DNA of 60,127 bases from Lachnospiraceae bacterium (GCA_017624855.1 JAGAMF010000002.1:131866-191992); one strand, 5' to 3'; counted from the first letter of the stretch, positions 1-8,269 are shown. Notes: a model not told the origin generated them from the sequence alone. Program-made: numbers and translations.

Positions 1-21
1 CTGTTTACAGTTATCTCTATC

Positions 22-249
22 TTATTCTTCTGTAGATTCTTCTGCGGGAAGTGCTACCTGAATGCATAACTCTTCCAACTGCTTGGGATCAACCACATTC
101 GGTGCCTCAGACATTAAGCAGGAAGCATCTTTTACCTTAGGGAAGGCCATTACATCACGGATGGACTCTGCTTTTACCATAAGCATAATCATACGGTCAA
201 GACCGTAAGCCAAACCTGCATGAGGAGGTACGCCGTACTTGAATGATTT
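22..249 (-). pseudogene. aspS: 3' remnant of bacterial-type aspartyl-tRNA synthetase gene
   Basis: The last ~75 codons encode the C-terminal catalytic end of a bacterial Asp[19 protein letters not shown] carries class II motif 3, and a typical tail follows ([17 protein letters not shown]). Upstream of about 249 the reading frame continues only into unrelated A+T-rich sequence. The anticodon-binding, insertion and most catalytic regions (roughly 500 residues in the family) are missing. hisS lies upstream on the same strand; hisS-aspS is a common Firmicute gene order, so the 5' part appears to have been displaced by the island at 344-8034. No ribosome site is visible and the fragment cannot be a working synthetase. 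Whether a full bacterial aspS exists elsewhere cannot be seen. Confidence 0.85.
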
Positions 250-343
250 ATAGATACTGTTGTTCGCTATACTATAAATCAACTCAAAAAACCTATCATT
301 ACATATATCACTTATTCGTACATGATTGAATCACTTAAAAACA

Positions 344-1681
344 TTATGGTGTTAAACGAATGGGGCTACGGAACAAGAACATTGCATCCTTAATCGATAA
401 ATTAAAAATTAACATTGTTAAACGATCAATTCCCAGTCCAAAACCACCATGCGGAGGACAACCATACTTAAAAAACTCCAAATAAAATTTAACATCTTCC
501 GCAAGACCCTTTTCATCTGCTTGCGCTTTTAATATATCGTAGCGATGTTCTCTTTGTGCACCCGTTGTTATTTCAACACCCTTCCAAATCAAGTCATATC
601 CCTGAGGAACACCATTTTCATCTCTCATATGATAAAAGGCTCTTTTCTCAGCATCAAAATCTGTTACAAATAAAAACTCATGTCCATAATGTTTCTTAAC
701 CCATTCGTAACTAAGTTTCTCAGCTTCTGTAGTCATATCGCCCTTCTCAGAATCATCAATTGCATATCCGAATTCGTTTTCTAGTGCAACATATAAATCT
801 TTTAATTTAATTCTTGGAAATGGAGTGGACGGAACTACAATTTCTACATCAAACAACTCTTTAAGTTTCTCACCATATTTCTCCTTAACTGCAGATAAAC
901 CAGCAACTAATACATCTTCTTCCATCTGCATAACATCTTCCATACCTGTAATATAACTAAACTCTAAATCAAAGCAAGAAAATTCGGTTGCGTGTTTACT
1001 TGTAAATGATTTCTCAGCTCTGAATACAGGACCAACTTCATAAATACGTTCAAACCCCGATGCCATTGCCATCTGTTTATAAAATTGAGGGCTCTGTGCA
1101 AGATATGCATTTGTGTCGAAATATTTTACTTCAAATACCTCTGAACCACTTTCGCTAGCAGCAGCAATTAATTTAGGAGTATGAATTTCAATAAATTCAT
1201 TCTTCAACAAATAATCTCTTATCGCTGCTACAAAACAAGTCTGAATCTGGAACATGAGCTGATTTTCATCTGTACGAAGATCAATCCAACGATAATCAAT
1301 TCTCTGATCAATACCACTTCTCTCAACTGCCGCCTGTTTCTTTGTGGCCGCAATCGCCTTTCTTACAATTGGAAGTGCCGTCGCAAGGCTCTCGATCTTG
1401 ATTGCTGTTGGAAGCAACTCCACGCCTCCCATCTTAACATAATCATTCTCAACAACTTTTCCTTCAATTGTAACAACTGAATCTGCCGTAAGCTTTTCAA
1501 AATCTTCAACCAAATCTAATTGAGCAGACTTTTCCAAAGTAATCTGAAGTTTTCCTGTAATATCCTTTAAAACAAGAAACAACATAGCCTTACTATTTCT
1601 AACATTTTCAACAAACCCTTGTACTTTTACAACTTGTCCATTATACTGTTTTATATCACGAATTTTAACTCTATTCATCAT
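344..1681 (-). CDS. aspS: Aspartyl-tRNA synthetase, archaeal/eukaryotic-type (AspRS2)
   Basis: Class II synthetase that charges tRNA with aspartate. The 445 residues match the archaeal-type AspRS size (about 430-450), against about 590 for the bacterial type. An N-terminal OB-fold anticodon domain (~15-100) precedes the catalytic core. Motif 1 is near 160-170, motif 2 contains GPVFRAE (217-223), motif 3 is GFGLGIDRL (~413-421), and the end FLFRSPIRLTP resembles the family's ...RLTP terminus. Catalytic residues look intact. AGGAG lies just upstream of ATG-ATG. Bacterial AspRS2 proteins are often non-discriminating, also making Asp-tRNA(Asn). It is the last gene of the island operon, immediately before the broken bacterial aspS, so it may supply the cell's Asp-tRNA or act as an inhibitor-resistant copy. 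Confidence 0.9.
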   Translation of the reverse strand: MMNRVKIRDIKQYNGQVVKVQGFVENVRNSKAMLFLVLKDITGKLQITLEKSAQLDLVEDFEKLTADSVVTIEGKVVENDYVKMGGVELLPTAIKIESLATALPIVRKAIAATKKQAAVERSGIDQRIDYRWIDLRTDENQLMFQIQTCFVAAIRDYLLKNEFIEIHTPKLIAAASESGSEVFEVKYFDTNAYLAQSPQFYKQMAMASGFERIYEVGPVFRAEKSFTSKHATEFSCFDLEFSYITGMEDVMQMEEDVLVAGLSAVKEKYGEKLKELFDVEIVVPSTPFPRIKLKDLYVALENEFGYAIDDSEKGDMTTEAEKLSYEWVKKHYGHEFLFVTDFDAEKRAFYHMRDENGVPQGYDLIWKGVEITTGAQREHRYDILKAQADEKGLAEDVKFYLEFFKYGCPPHGGFGLGIDRLTMLIFNLSIKDAMFLFRSPIRLTP

Positions 1682-1716
1682 CTTTCTCCTTACTTAAACA
1701 CATTACTAGTTTTTGA

Positions 1717-2205
1717 TTATATCTCACATCTATTAGCATAGTCAATCAATTTTTTTGCAGTATTAGTAGATAACAAATCTGGATTCACTATTTTATTATT
1801 AAATCTAACAAGTGATAAACGGTCTGCATCCCATATACATCCAGAAATCAAATGATTAGTTATTTTACCTTTGTCATGAATACGTACTGCTTCTATTATT
1901 TCCTCGAAAACTGTTTCACTTATATCATATTTTTTTAAATACATAAAAATTTCTTCTTTATGCGAAAGGCAATATTGGTAACCAGCTTCTCCATGTGATT
2001 GACCTTTTTTTTCTCTACCCCTACCAATATCATGAAGATAACAGCCAATTACAACCGGATCTATCACATCTATGTTTTCTCCTGCTGCAATCATTATTCC
2101 GAAATGAACTGTTTGCAAAATGTGTTTCCACCCATCAATACCAGTCTTAACAATATATCTATCGTATATATATTTTCCAATTTCTTCAATATCACGCTTT
2201 GTCAA
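1717..2205 (-). CDS. HD-domain phosphohydrolase
   Basis: A small HD-superfamily metal-dependent phosphohydrolase of about 162 residues. Likely metal ligands are H28/H34, the HD pair H58-D59 (YLHDIGRG), H71 in SHGEAG, and an aspartate in WDADRL (~126-128). Related stand-alone HD proteins hydrolyse nucleotides or other small phosphoesters; the substrate here is unknown. The start is a TTG eight bases after the kinase gene's stop, preceded by a GAGG motif, which suggests translational coupling. Its place between a P-loop kinase and AspRS suggests a phosphate-removal step or a housecleaning role in the island pathway. It resembles the HD protein at 56174-56656 only in general fold. Confidence 0.75.
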   Translation of the reverse strand: MTKRDIEEIGKYIYDRYIVKTGIDGWKHILQTVHFGIMIAAGENIDVIDPVVIGCYLHDIGRGREKKGQSHGEAGYQYCLSHKEEIFMYLKKYDISETVFEEIIEAVRIHDKGKITNHLISGCIWDADRLSLVRFNNKIVNPDLLSTNTAKKLIDYANRCEI

Positions 2206-2212
2206 ATCTTTA

Positions 2213-2794
2213 TTATCCTCTTTTCATCCCATTCTCTATGTATGACATAATAATATTAACTTGTTCTTGTTGATCTAATGGTAAATAAACAATATTCTTA
2301 TATTCAGAAGTCAAACTATTGTATCTTATACAAATTTGCTCTACATATTCGGGATTTTTATCTTTAGTTCCATATTTTTCTAGGATTTCATAATTTGCCG
2401 GTAATACAAATACTTGGTCATATGGAAACTTATAACAATAAAAATTTACATAATCACGAATATATTTGCTATTTTCCTTACTCATTAACACATCTGAATA
2501 TACAATCTGATCCAAAACACATCTGTCGTAAATATGGAGTCCGCCAATATCTAAAGCAAAATCACATTCTCGCTCAATAAGTTTTGATAACATCCAATAA
2601 GTTAATAATAATTCACGATTGCTTTCATTTTTCAAGCTTTGTGCACTAGAATAATCTATAGGAGATGATTTTCCAGAAAACGAATGAAACACAACTTCCT
2701 CTAATCGCCCATATTTCTGAACCAGCTTTTCTTCTACTTTTTTAAGGACCGTCGATTTCCCACAACAATGTGGACCTGTAACTGCAATTTTCAT
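2213..2794 (-). CDS. P-loop nucleoside/nucleotide kinase-like protein (AAA_28/NadR-like)
   Basis: 193 residues with a Walker A loop GPHCCGKST at 7-15 and a DR signature at 90-91 followed by D95 (IYDRCVLDQ). This layout occurs in thymidylate-kinase-like, deoxynucleoside-kinase-like and NadR-like P-loop kinases. It probably phosphorylates a nucleoside, nucleotide or related small molecule in the cytoplasm; the substrate is not recognisable. Start ATG with AAGGATGG upstream. An 84-base gap separates it from the ThrRS-like gene, the largest break after the first gene pair, and may hold a weak internal promoter. It is followed almost directly by the HD hydrolase. Confidence 0.7.
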   Translation of the reverse strand: MKIAVTGPHCCGKSTVLKKVEEKLVQKYGRLEEVVFHSFSGKSSPIDYSSAQSLKNESNRELLLTYWMLSKLIERECDFALDIGGLHIYDRCVLDQIVYSDVLMSKENSKYIRDYVNFYCYKFPYDQVFVLPANYEILEKYGTKDKNPEYVEQICIRYNSLTSEYKNIVYLPLDQQEQVNIIMSYIENGMKRG

Positions 2795-2878
2795 ATTAAT
2801 TTACCATCCTTCTGCAAAAAATCCCGTGTTGTATAAAACAATTTCTTGCTCGTTTGACTTTATATTTTTCTTCTAACA

Positions 2879-3760
2879 TTATTTTAATTTAAATTCGATA
2901 TCTTTAAGCACATAAATAAGTCTCTCTATACTACCAGGAGTAGAATGAATAATGCAATCAACACCTTCCATTAAAAATAATATAGGTGAGCTATAATCTA
3001 TTTGAACTGTCGCAAGCTGAATAAAGTTTTTGTTTCGATCTAAATAGATATATTTCATTTTAGCTTCCCAATATCGAATTGTTCTGTCATACACATTAAC
3101 CACAATTGGCATATTCATCGAAACTGAAATTTTCATTAAAAAATTCTCGTATTTCTTATATTCCTCTTTTGTTATTCGTATTGCGAAAAAAAATGGAATC
3201 TCTAATGAGCTAAGAATTTCATAATGAAACTGCAACATCTCTTTAAACTCAAGTTCTATTTTTTGTGTTTTCAAAAAAGAATGAAAATCTGGCAAATGAA
3301 AGACCTTTCTTCTCTTCATTCCAATCACTTCTTCTTCTTTACGAAAACAGTGTGTATACTCATAAAATCTAACCAAATCACAAGAATTCTTCTTATTTGC
3401 CATCATGGAAAAAACACCAAAATCACTTGCTGGTGGTAATAAATAACCATCCTCTGTTCGAAATGGTTCTAATCCGAAACGTTTCTGCAACTCCAAAAGT
3501 GTATCGGTTTCAGCGAATAATTGTTGAGTTCTTACTTTAGAAACATCAAGTTTTTTTTCTGCTACTTTTTTATCAATGACATCCAAAAGATAACTCTCAT
3601 AAGCTGCAAATTCTATTTCTGACACAGTCACATGCTTTTTTAGTAAAAACTCCTCTTTCGATTTTTTAGTATATAAAACTATGTTTTCGTCGATGCAATT
3701 TGTAAGTTCATTAATTTGATATATCTTTTTATCATATATTACAAACTGTTCTTCAGACAT
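2879..3760 (-). CDS. ThrRS-like class II synthetase core, stand-alone
   Basis: 293 residues resembling only the catalytic domain of threonyl-tRNA synthetase; TGS, editing and C-terminal anticodon domains are absent. Visible signatures are motif 2 arginine-glutamate in HCFRKE (137-142), PDFHSF (157-162) corresponding to the QDDAHIF region, an ATVQIDY strand (250-256) like ThrRS's TVQLDF, and motif 3 GSIER (276-280) after the H272 position. Two of the three ThrRS zinc-ligand histidines seem kept, but the Cys of MNCP is replaced (PASDFG). The start is set at M6 of the longer frame because GGAGG lies five bases before it. Inference: it activates an amino acid without charging tRNA, or acts on another acceptor. 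It sits 16 bases after the HAD-kinase gene. Confidence 0.7.
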   Translation of the reverse strand: MSEEQFVIYDKKIYQINELTNCIDENIVLYTKKSKEEFLLKKHVTVSEIEFAAYESYLLDVIDKKVAEKKLDVSKVRTQQLFAETDTLLELQKRFGLEPFRTEDGYLLPPASDFGVFSMMANKKNSCDLVRFYEYTHCFRKEEEVIGMKRRKVFHLPDFHSFLKTQKIELEFKEMLQFHYEILSSLEIPFFFAIRITKEEYKKYENFLMKISVSMNMPIVVNVYDRTIRYWEAKMKYIYLDRNKNFIQLATVQIDYSSPILFLMEGVDCIIHSTPGSIERLIYVLKDIEFKLK

Positions 3761-3776
3761 AAATTCCTCCATCATA

Positions 3777-5198
3777 TTATATCGATTGAACGAAAGTCAA
3801 ATGTTCTTCTAACAATTGAGAAAATGTTTTATCATTTCCATAAGGGCATTTCTCGTCTGGATTACTACATCCATTTCTCACTAAAAACGCCATAATATTT
3901 AATAATGAAAAAATTGAAAATGTTCTGATTTTTTTTTCAACTTCTCTATCCACACCAAGCTTTTCTATTAATATCGGATACAATATTGTACCATATGCAT
4001 GTGCTACAAATTCCCCATACCCCATTTCAATTGGTGCTGATAAAACAGCACCCGGATCGATAAACACAACCCTCGTATCACTAACCATAATGTTTCGAAA
4101 ATTATTATCCATGGGCACAACCCCATTATTACCAGCCCCCAGGAAATTGATAGATTCATTACAGATTTTGTTTGCAATACAAACCCATTTTTTCATTTCA
4201 TCACAAGTATTCAAAGCTTCTAATGTTGGTGTAATGTATGCACGAAAAAAATCAGAAAAACTAACAAATCCCCCTTCTCTATTCTCGTTTATACTTCCAT
4301 ATCCTATAGTATTTAAATGATGTAAAGTATTTATTAACTCAACAAATGCATCAACAACTCGCTCAGCCACCACTTCTTGCAATGCGTGCTTTGATAATAA
4401 ATCTGCCAACAAAATGCCTTCTACCTCTTCAAATACTGCGTATGATTTACCTATTTTTTCCTCAAATAATAATCTTTTGAAGAAATTATGTTCAGAACTT
4501 TCAATCCAATGATACAACAATAATTCATTATCCTTTTGTCTTTTTATATCATCCACATAAAACTTTATATAAAACTTTTTTTTACCTATGGACAAACAAA
4601 AAACAATATTTGCCGCATCAGATACAATCTTTACCGCAATTTCTTTAAAGCAATTTGATATTTCACAATTACAATTAATGTTCAATAAGCTTCTCTCTAC
4701 GACATAGAATGGATCAAATAACACCGGCATCGGAATTGCCCCATCCAGTCCATTAATCACTTCAATTCTATCATCAAAAAAACAATGCAAATTTAATTCT
4801 TTGATTGTATTCAGCTTCATTTCTTCTGTTTCACAAAAAAAACACCCTTTAAAAAATTTTTTTATATCGAGATTTTCAATTGATTTATTCGCATTTATGA
4901 CTCCCAAATCTGATTTACCCCGTCTACTCACTAGATAGAGTTCACATCCCGCATCAATCAGCCTTTGAAAACAATCCACACAATCTGCATCAACAAATTG
5001 ATCATTTGTTGATGTACCAGCTAATCGCCCCAAATGATGACGAATATCCACATTTGTTATATAGTCATCGATTAAATTTGAATTCAATTTCCATTCTTCT
5101 AACTCTATTCCATATATCTCTTTTAACTTCTGTGTCTTAAAATAGGTATTATTTAATATTACTCCATCCAAATCAAATCCAATTTTTAACATTCCCAT
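3777..5198 (-). CDS. HAD phosphatase-like / APH-type kinase-like fusion
   Basis: 473 residues. The N-terminal ~155 residues are HAD-like: FDLDGVI (8-14) supplies the nucleophile and general-acid aspartates, an SRRG serine lies near 91, and acidic motif IV is FFDDR (140-144). The C-terminal ~300 residues resemble aminoglycoside/choline-kinase-like folds: FYIKFY may hold the ATP lysine, and VPMDNNFRN (361-369) with VVFIDPG (377-383) resembles the catalytic loop and DFG-like motif, although the usual HGD histidine is absent. One chain may therefore join phosphate removal and phosphate transfer. It overlaps the PurD-like gene by 13 bases, implying coupled translation. The substrate is unknown. 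Confidence 0.65.
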   Translation of the reverse strand: MGMLKIGFDLDGVILNNTYFKTQKLKEIYGIELEEWKLNSNLIDDYITNVDIRHHLGRLAGTSTNDQFVDADCVDCFQRLIDAGCELYLVSRRGKSDLGVINANKSIENLDIKKFFKGCFFCETEEMKLNTIKELNLHCFFDDRIEVINGLDGAIPMPVLFDPFYVVERSLLNINCNCEISNCFKEIAVKIVSDAANIVFCLSIGKKKFYIKFYVDDIKRQKDNELLLYHWIESSEHNFFKRLLFEEKIGKSYAVFEEVEGILLADLLSKHALQEVVAERVVDAFVELINTLHHLNTIGYGSINENREGGFVSFSDFFRAYITPTLEALNTCDEMKKWVCIANKICNESINFLGAGNNGVVPMDNNFRNIMVSDTRVVFIDPGAVLSAPIEMGYGEFVAHAYGTILYPILIEKLGVDREVEKKIRTFSIFSLLNIMAFLVRNGCSNPDEKCPYGNDKTFSQLLEEHLTFVQSI

Positions 5199-6460
5199 AA
5201 TCCAATATCCGTCCTATAGTGAATTTTTCCTTCTATCTTCTGCAACTCTGAGTAAACTTTTTCTCTTGTTTCGTTAATTGTATCCCCTACTGCGCAAACT
5301 GCAAGCGCCCTTGAATTTTTTAATATGCATCGTCCATCTCTATATGCAACATTACCAACATACAACAACTCTGAATCTACTCTTGAAAAATCCAAATCTG
5401 TCCCTACATATTCCTTATCTAACATATATTTCTCTGGAACAATGTATGCAGAAATGCACACACGATTTGACCATACATTATTTAATTTATCAATTGTGCC
5501 TTCTAAAATATGCTCACATATTTCAGAAAAATTCACATTCATGATTGCGAGCATATTAATTGATGACGGATTTCCAAAACGACAATTGTATTCGATAACT
5601 TTTATATCATTGCCACAAACTAAAAATTCCCCATATAAACTACCTATAAACAAATCATCTGTTGATTTATTGCATTCTTCTAAGATCATCTCGGTAATCG
5701 CATGTAGCTTTTTAATAATTTCCTCAGTCATATAAGAAAAATCACAGATAATAGTTCCCATTCCTGATGTATTTTCACCAACATTTCCATTATTAATTCT
5801 TTTATGATTTTTAAAAGGTGGTGTATGCAAAAGATGTACACCATCTGAAAAACTCATAATTGCAATTTCATGGCCTTTAATATATTCTTCAACGATAATG
5901 TGTCCATAATCCTTTATCCATCGTTCTGCATTTCTTACAGCCTCCTCTAACTGTTCAGGTAATTCATAAATTCTAACACGCGGTCCAGCTATTACTCCAT
6001 CACATTTTATTACCACCTTATCATCAAATGTTTGTATGTAATTTTTTATTTTATCTGAATATTTAAAAAAATCTTTGTATTTTGGATTTAAATCAGGTGC
6101 TTTTTGACTTAATAAATCTCGGAGATAAGTTTTAGAACCTTCAATCTTTGCAGCTTCCTTTGTAGGCGCAATACACTTAATTCCCACGCGATTAAGCATA
6201 TTCTTTAATCCTCGCTGTATCACTTCACCTTGGCCAACAATAACATAATCTGGCAATATCTCCATAATCTTGTTAAATACTCTATCTATATCATTTAAAT
6301 CGATAACATGATATTCTCCATTGCATAAATCTCGAACAAATAAATTCTCTGCCCATAAAATTACAGACAATCGATATTTCTTTGTTCTTGCAAAATGCTT
6401 TGCAATTGCATGCTCTCTTCCAGTTGCTCCTCCTATTAACACTACATGTCTCACTGCCAA
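5186..6460 (-). CDS. PurD-like ATP-grasp ligase
   Basis: 424 residues, co-linear with phosphoribosylamine-glycine ligase (GAR synthetase). The N-terminal motif is LIGGATGREHAIA (8-20), followed by APTKEAAKIEGSK (98-110), EEYIKGHEI (191-199), HKRINNGNVGENTSGMGT (219-236) and YNCRFGNPS (291-299). Family members join an amine to an ATP-activated carboxylate. Two normally conserved spots differ: the GLAAGKGV-type loop reads GVIAGPRV (155-162), and RFGDPE reads RFGNPS. This argues for a paralog with a different amine or acid rather than purine synthesis. The start is TTG six bases after AAGGAG, with an alternative GTG two codons later. It lies between the AsnRS-like gene and the HAD-kinase fusion in the island operon. 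Confidence 0.8.
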   Translation of the reverse strand: MAVRHVVLIGGATGREHAIAKHFARTKKYRLSVILWAENLFVRDLCNGEYHVIDLNDIDRVFNKIMEILPDYVIVGQGEVIQRGLKNMLNRVGIKCIAPTKEAAKIEGSKTYLRDLLSQKAPDLNPKYKDFFKYSDKIKNYIQTFDDKVVIKCDGVIAGPRVRIYELPEQLEEAVRNAERWIKDYGHIIVEEYIKGHEIAIMSFSDGVHLLHTPPFKNHKRINNGNVGENTSGMGTIICDFSYMTEEIIKKLHAITEMILEECNKSTDDLFIGSLYGEFLVCGNDIKVIEYNCRFGNPSSINMLAIMNVNFSEICEHILEGTIDKLNNVWSNRVCISAYIVPEKYMLDKEYVGTDLDFSRVDSELLYVGNVAYRDGRCILKNSRALAVCAVGDTINETREKVYSELQKIEGKIHYRTDIGLWEC

Positions 6461-6546
6461 ACACTCTCCTTCTGAATTAATTCATTACAATATTATTTCC
6501 AAATTCATATATGTTTTCAAACAAACAGAGGATCCAATTAGCTATT

Positions 6547-7854
6547 TTAGGGGTAAATTTTCTGATTAATTCTCCTAGGAAACGGAATTACATCCTTAAC
6601 ATGATTCATATTAAACAACCATCGGATATATCGTTCTAATCCCATTCCTAACCCACAATGTTGAACAGTACCATATTCTCGAATATCACAAAACCACTTA
6701 TATTCATCATATAATTTACCTTTTTCTTCTAATCTCTTCCTAAGTTCATCAATATCTGTAATCTTTTCTGCAATTCCAAGTATTTCCCCTAAACCTTTTG
6801 AAGCAATTAAGTCTGCCGTCATAGTCAAATTACTATTATCCTTACATTCTCGATATGGAAATCCTTCAATTCCCTTTGGTTTATATGTAATCCAAAATGG
6901 TTTACCGAAATATTCGGAAAGGAATTTCTCCGACTTATCATTCAAACTTTTCCCATATTGAAATCCAATGCCTTTTTCATTCAACAAAAGAACAACATCA
7001 TCATAACTGATTCTTGGAAATGGAGTTTGCATTCCATCATCACAAAATGTCGTTCCAATCATAGTTGCTAACTCTTCACCACCATGTTCCTTAATGTATT
7101 TTGTTGTATAACAAATCAAATCTTCTACCACATCAAAATATTCTTCAAAGCCACAAAACGCCAATTCTGATTTTATGTGCCAATACTCCATCAAATGTCT
7201 TTTACTTACACTTTCAGCACCACGAAAGCTTGGTCCAATATTATATACTTTTTCCAAAGAATGTACCGCACTTTCTAAGTAAAATCCTACACATTGCGTT
7301 AAAAATACATTCTGATTTTTAATAGAGACTTCAATTCCTGTTTCTTTTTCGTATAATAATATGGGGGTTAAAATTGGTGCTGTCACATCACAATATCCGT
7401 TCTCATGGAACCAGCTTCTAACAGCTTCAATTACTAAATTACGCGCTTTTAAAATGCCTACAAAACTTTGATTTCTAATATATAAGTGTTTATTTTTTAC
7501 TATTTTATTTGCATTTTTCTCCGAAAACACATCAATATTTGATCTTGCACCCGGGGATAACTCACAATTCACATCGCCAATAAGCTTTATCATCCCTACT
7601 TCAACTAACTTATTCCCCTTTAAATCATCAGACAATACTCCTGTGCAATAAACAGACTGCTCGTTATTTAACTGAAATGACACAAGATTATTATTGACAA
7701 CTAAGTCTATTCTTCCGGTAGAATCTTCCACTTTAAAAAAAGTAACATCCTTATGTTTCCTATTTGCACAAATCCATCCATATATTTCTATATTTTTAAT
7801 GTTTGGAACATTGTTATTTAAAATATCTGCAATATAATACTTCTTCATTTTCAC
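6547..7854 (-). CDS. AsnRS/AspRS-like class II synthetase paralog
   Basis: 435 residues. An N-terminal OB-fold (~20-95, IEIYGWICANRK) is followed by a class II core with motif 2 GPSFRGAE (207-214), R219-H220, and motif 3 GLGMGLERY (401-409). The end VIPFPRR is close to the AsnRS terminus (VIPFPR). The adenylate-forming arginines are present, so amino-acid activation is plausible. It may be a diverged asparaginyl-tRNA synthetase or an enzyme moving aspartate/asparagine to a non-tRNA acceptor, as seen for other AsxRS paralogs. The start is a weak GTG at 7854 or ATG at 7848. It is the first full-length gene after the operon promoter, 15 bases after the 21-codon frame. Confidence 0.75.
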   Translation of the reverse strand: MKMKKYYIADILNNNVPNIKNIEIYGWICANRKHKDVTFFKVEDSTGRIDLVVNNNLVSFQLNNEQSVYCTGVLSDDLKGNKLVEVGMIKLIGDVNCELSPGARSNIDVFSEKNANKIVKNKHLYIRNQSFVGILKARNLVIEAVRSWFHENGYCDVTAPILTPILLYEKETGIEVSIKNQNVFLTQCVGFYLESAVHSLEKVYNIGPSFRGAESVSKRHLMEYWHIKSELAFCGFEEYFDVVEDLICYTTKYIKEHGGEELATMIGTTFCDDGMQTPFPRISYDDVVLLLNEKGIGFQYGKSLNDKSEKFLSEYFGKPFWITYKPKGIEGFPYRECKDNSNLTMTADLIASKGLGEILGIAEKITDIDELRKRLEEKGKLYDEYKWFCDIREYGTVQHCGLGMGLERYIRWLFNMNHVKDVIPFPRRINQKIYP

Positions 7855-7869
7855 TCAAACGGCTTACAT

Positions 7870-7935
7870 CTAATCTAAAACCGGACTTCCTCCCTGCTTA
7901 ATAATAATTTTATGAATTACTTTTGACATGTCCAT
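7870..7935 (-). CDS. Candidate 21-residue peptide at head of island operon
   Basis: A short frame begins ATGGACATG, starting MDMSKVIHK and ending KQGGSPVLD with a TAG stop. An AAGGGC ribosome-binding motif lies six bases before the ATG. It follows a strong promoter by about 65 bases of leader and precedes the AsnRS-like gene by 15 bases. The C-terminal residue is aspartate and there is an internal Gly-Gly. It could be a precursor peptide modified at its C-terminus, a regulatory leader peptide, or chance. An overlapping 22-codon frame (7917-7985) starts right after GGGGTG, with poorer spacing. No homolog is recognised. Confidence 0.35.
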   Translation of the reverse strand: MDMSKVIHKIIIKQGGSPVLD

Positions 7936-8005
7936 TTTATTGCCCTTTTTATAGGAGCATAGGCAAATATTTTCTCTAAATCCATCACCCCAAAATATAA
8001 TTGTT

Positions 8006-8034
8006 AGTATAACATTAGATTTTAATTTCAACAA
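8006..8034 (-). promoter_or_regulatory. Sigma-A promoter of the island operon
   Basis: -35 TTGTTG (8034-8029), a 17-base spacer, and -10 TATACT (8011-8006) with an extended TGT just before it. Transcription would start near 8000, giving a leader of about 65 bases before the 21-codon frame. The hisS terminator lies upstream, so the island is probably transcribed independently of hisS. Confidence 0.7.
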
Positions 8035-8269
8035 CAATTTATTTAATGTTAAATGTATAAATTTATCATAAACATTTAATAAACAGTGCACTCCACAACC
8101 AATAATATAAATATAATTTTATTTACCATATATTACAGTATTTTTACATGTTTCAATATTCTTGCCTTACAATAAAATAGAATTTTATCTCTATCGCATA
8201 ATAATCATTAATTCTTTATATCCCTTCCCTTAGCTTTAACTATAAAGTAAGTCCTCAAACAATAGAAAA

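Noticed and set aside
1181-1480. Plus-strand frame inside the AspRS gene
   Set aside because: A shadow of the coding strand without ribosome site or recognisable protein; the same holds for other frames opposite real genes.
5186-6460. Housekeeping purD
   Set aside because: Key loops differ (FGNPS, IAGPRV), it lies in an A+T-rich island without other purine genes, and purC sits elsewhere.
7870-8091. A 73-codon gene upstream of the AsnRS-like gene
   Set aside because: Its upstream two-thirds overlaps the operon promoter and has no ribosome site; only the last 21 codons have a credible start.
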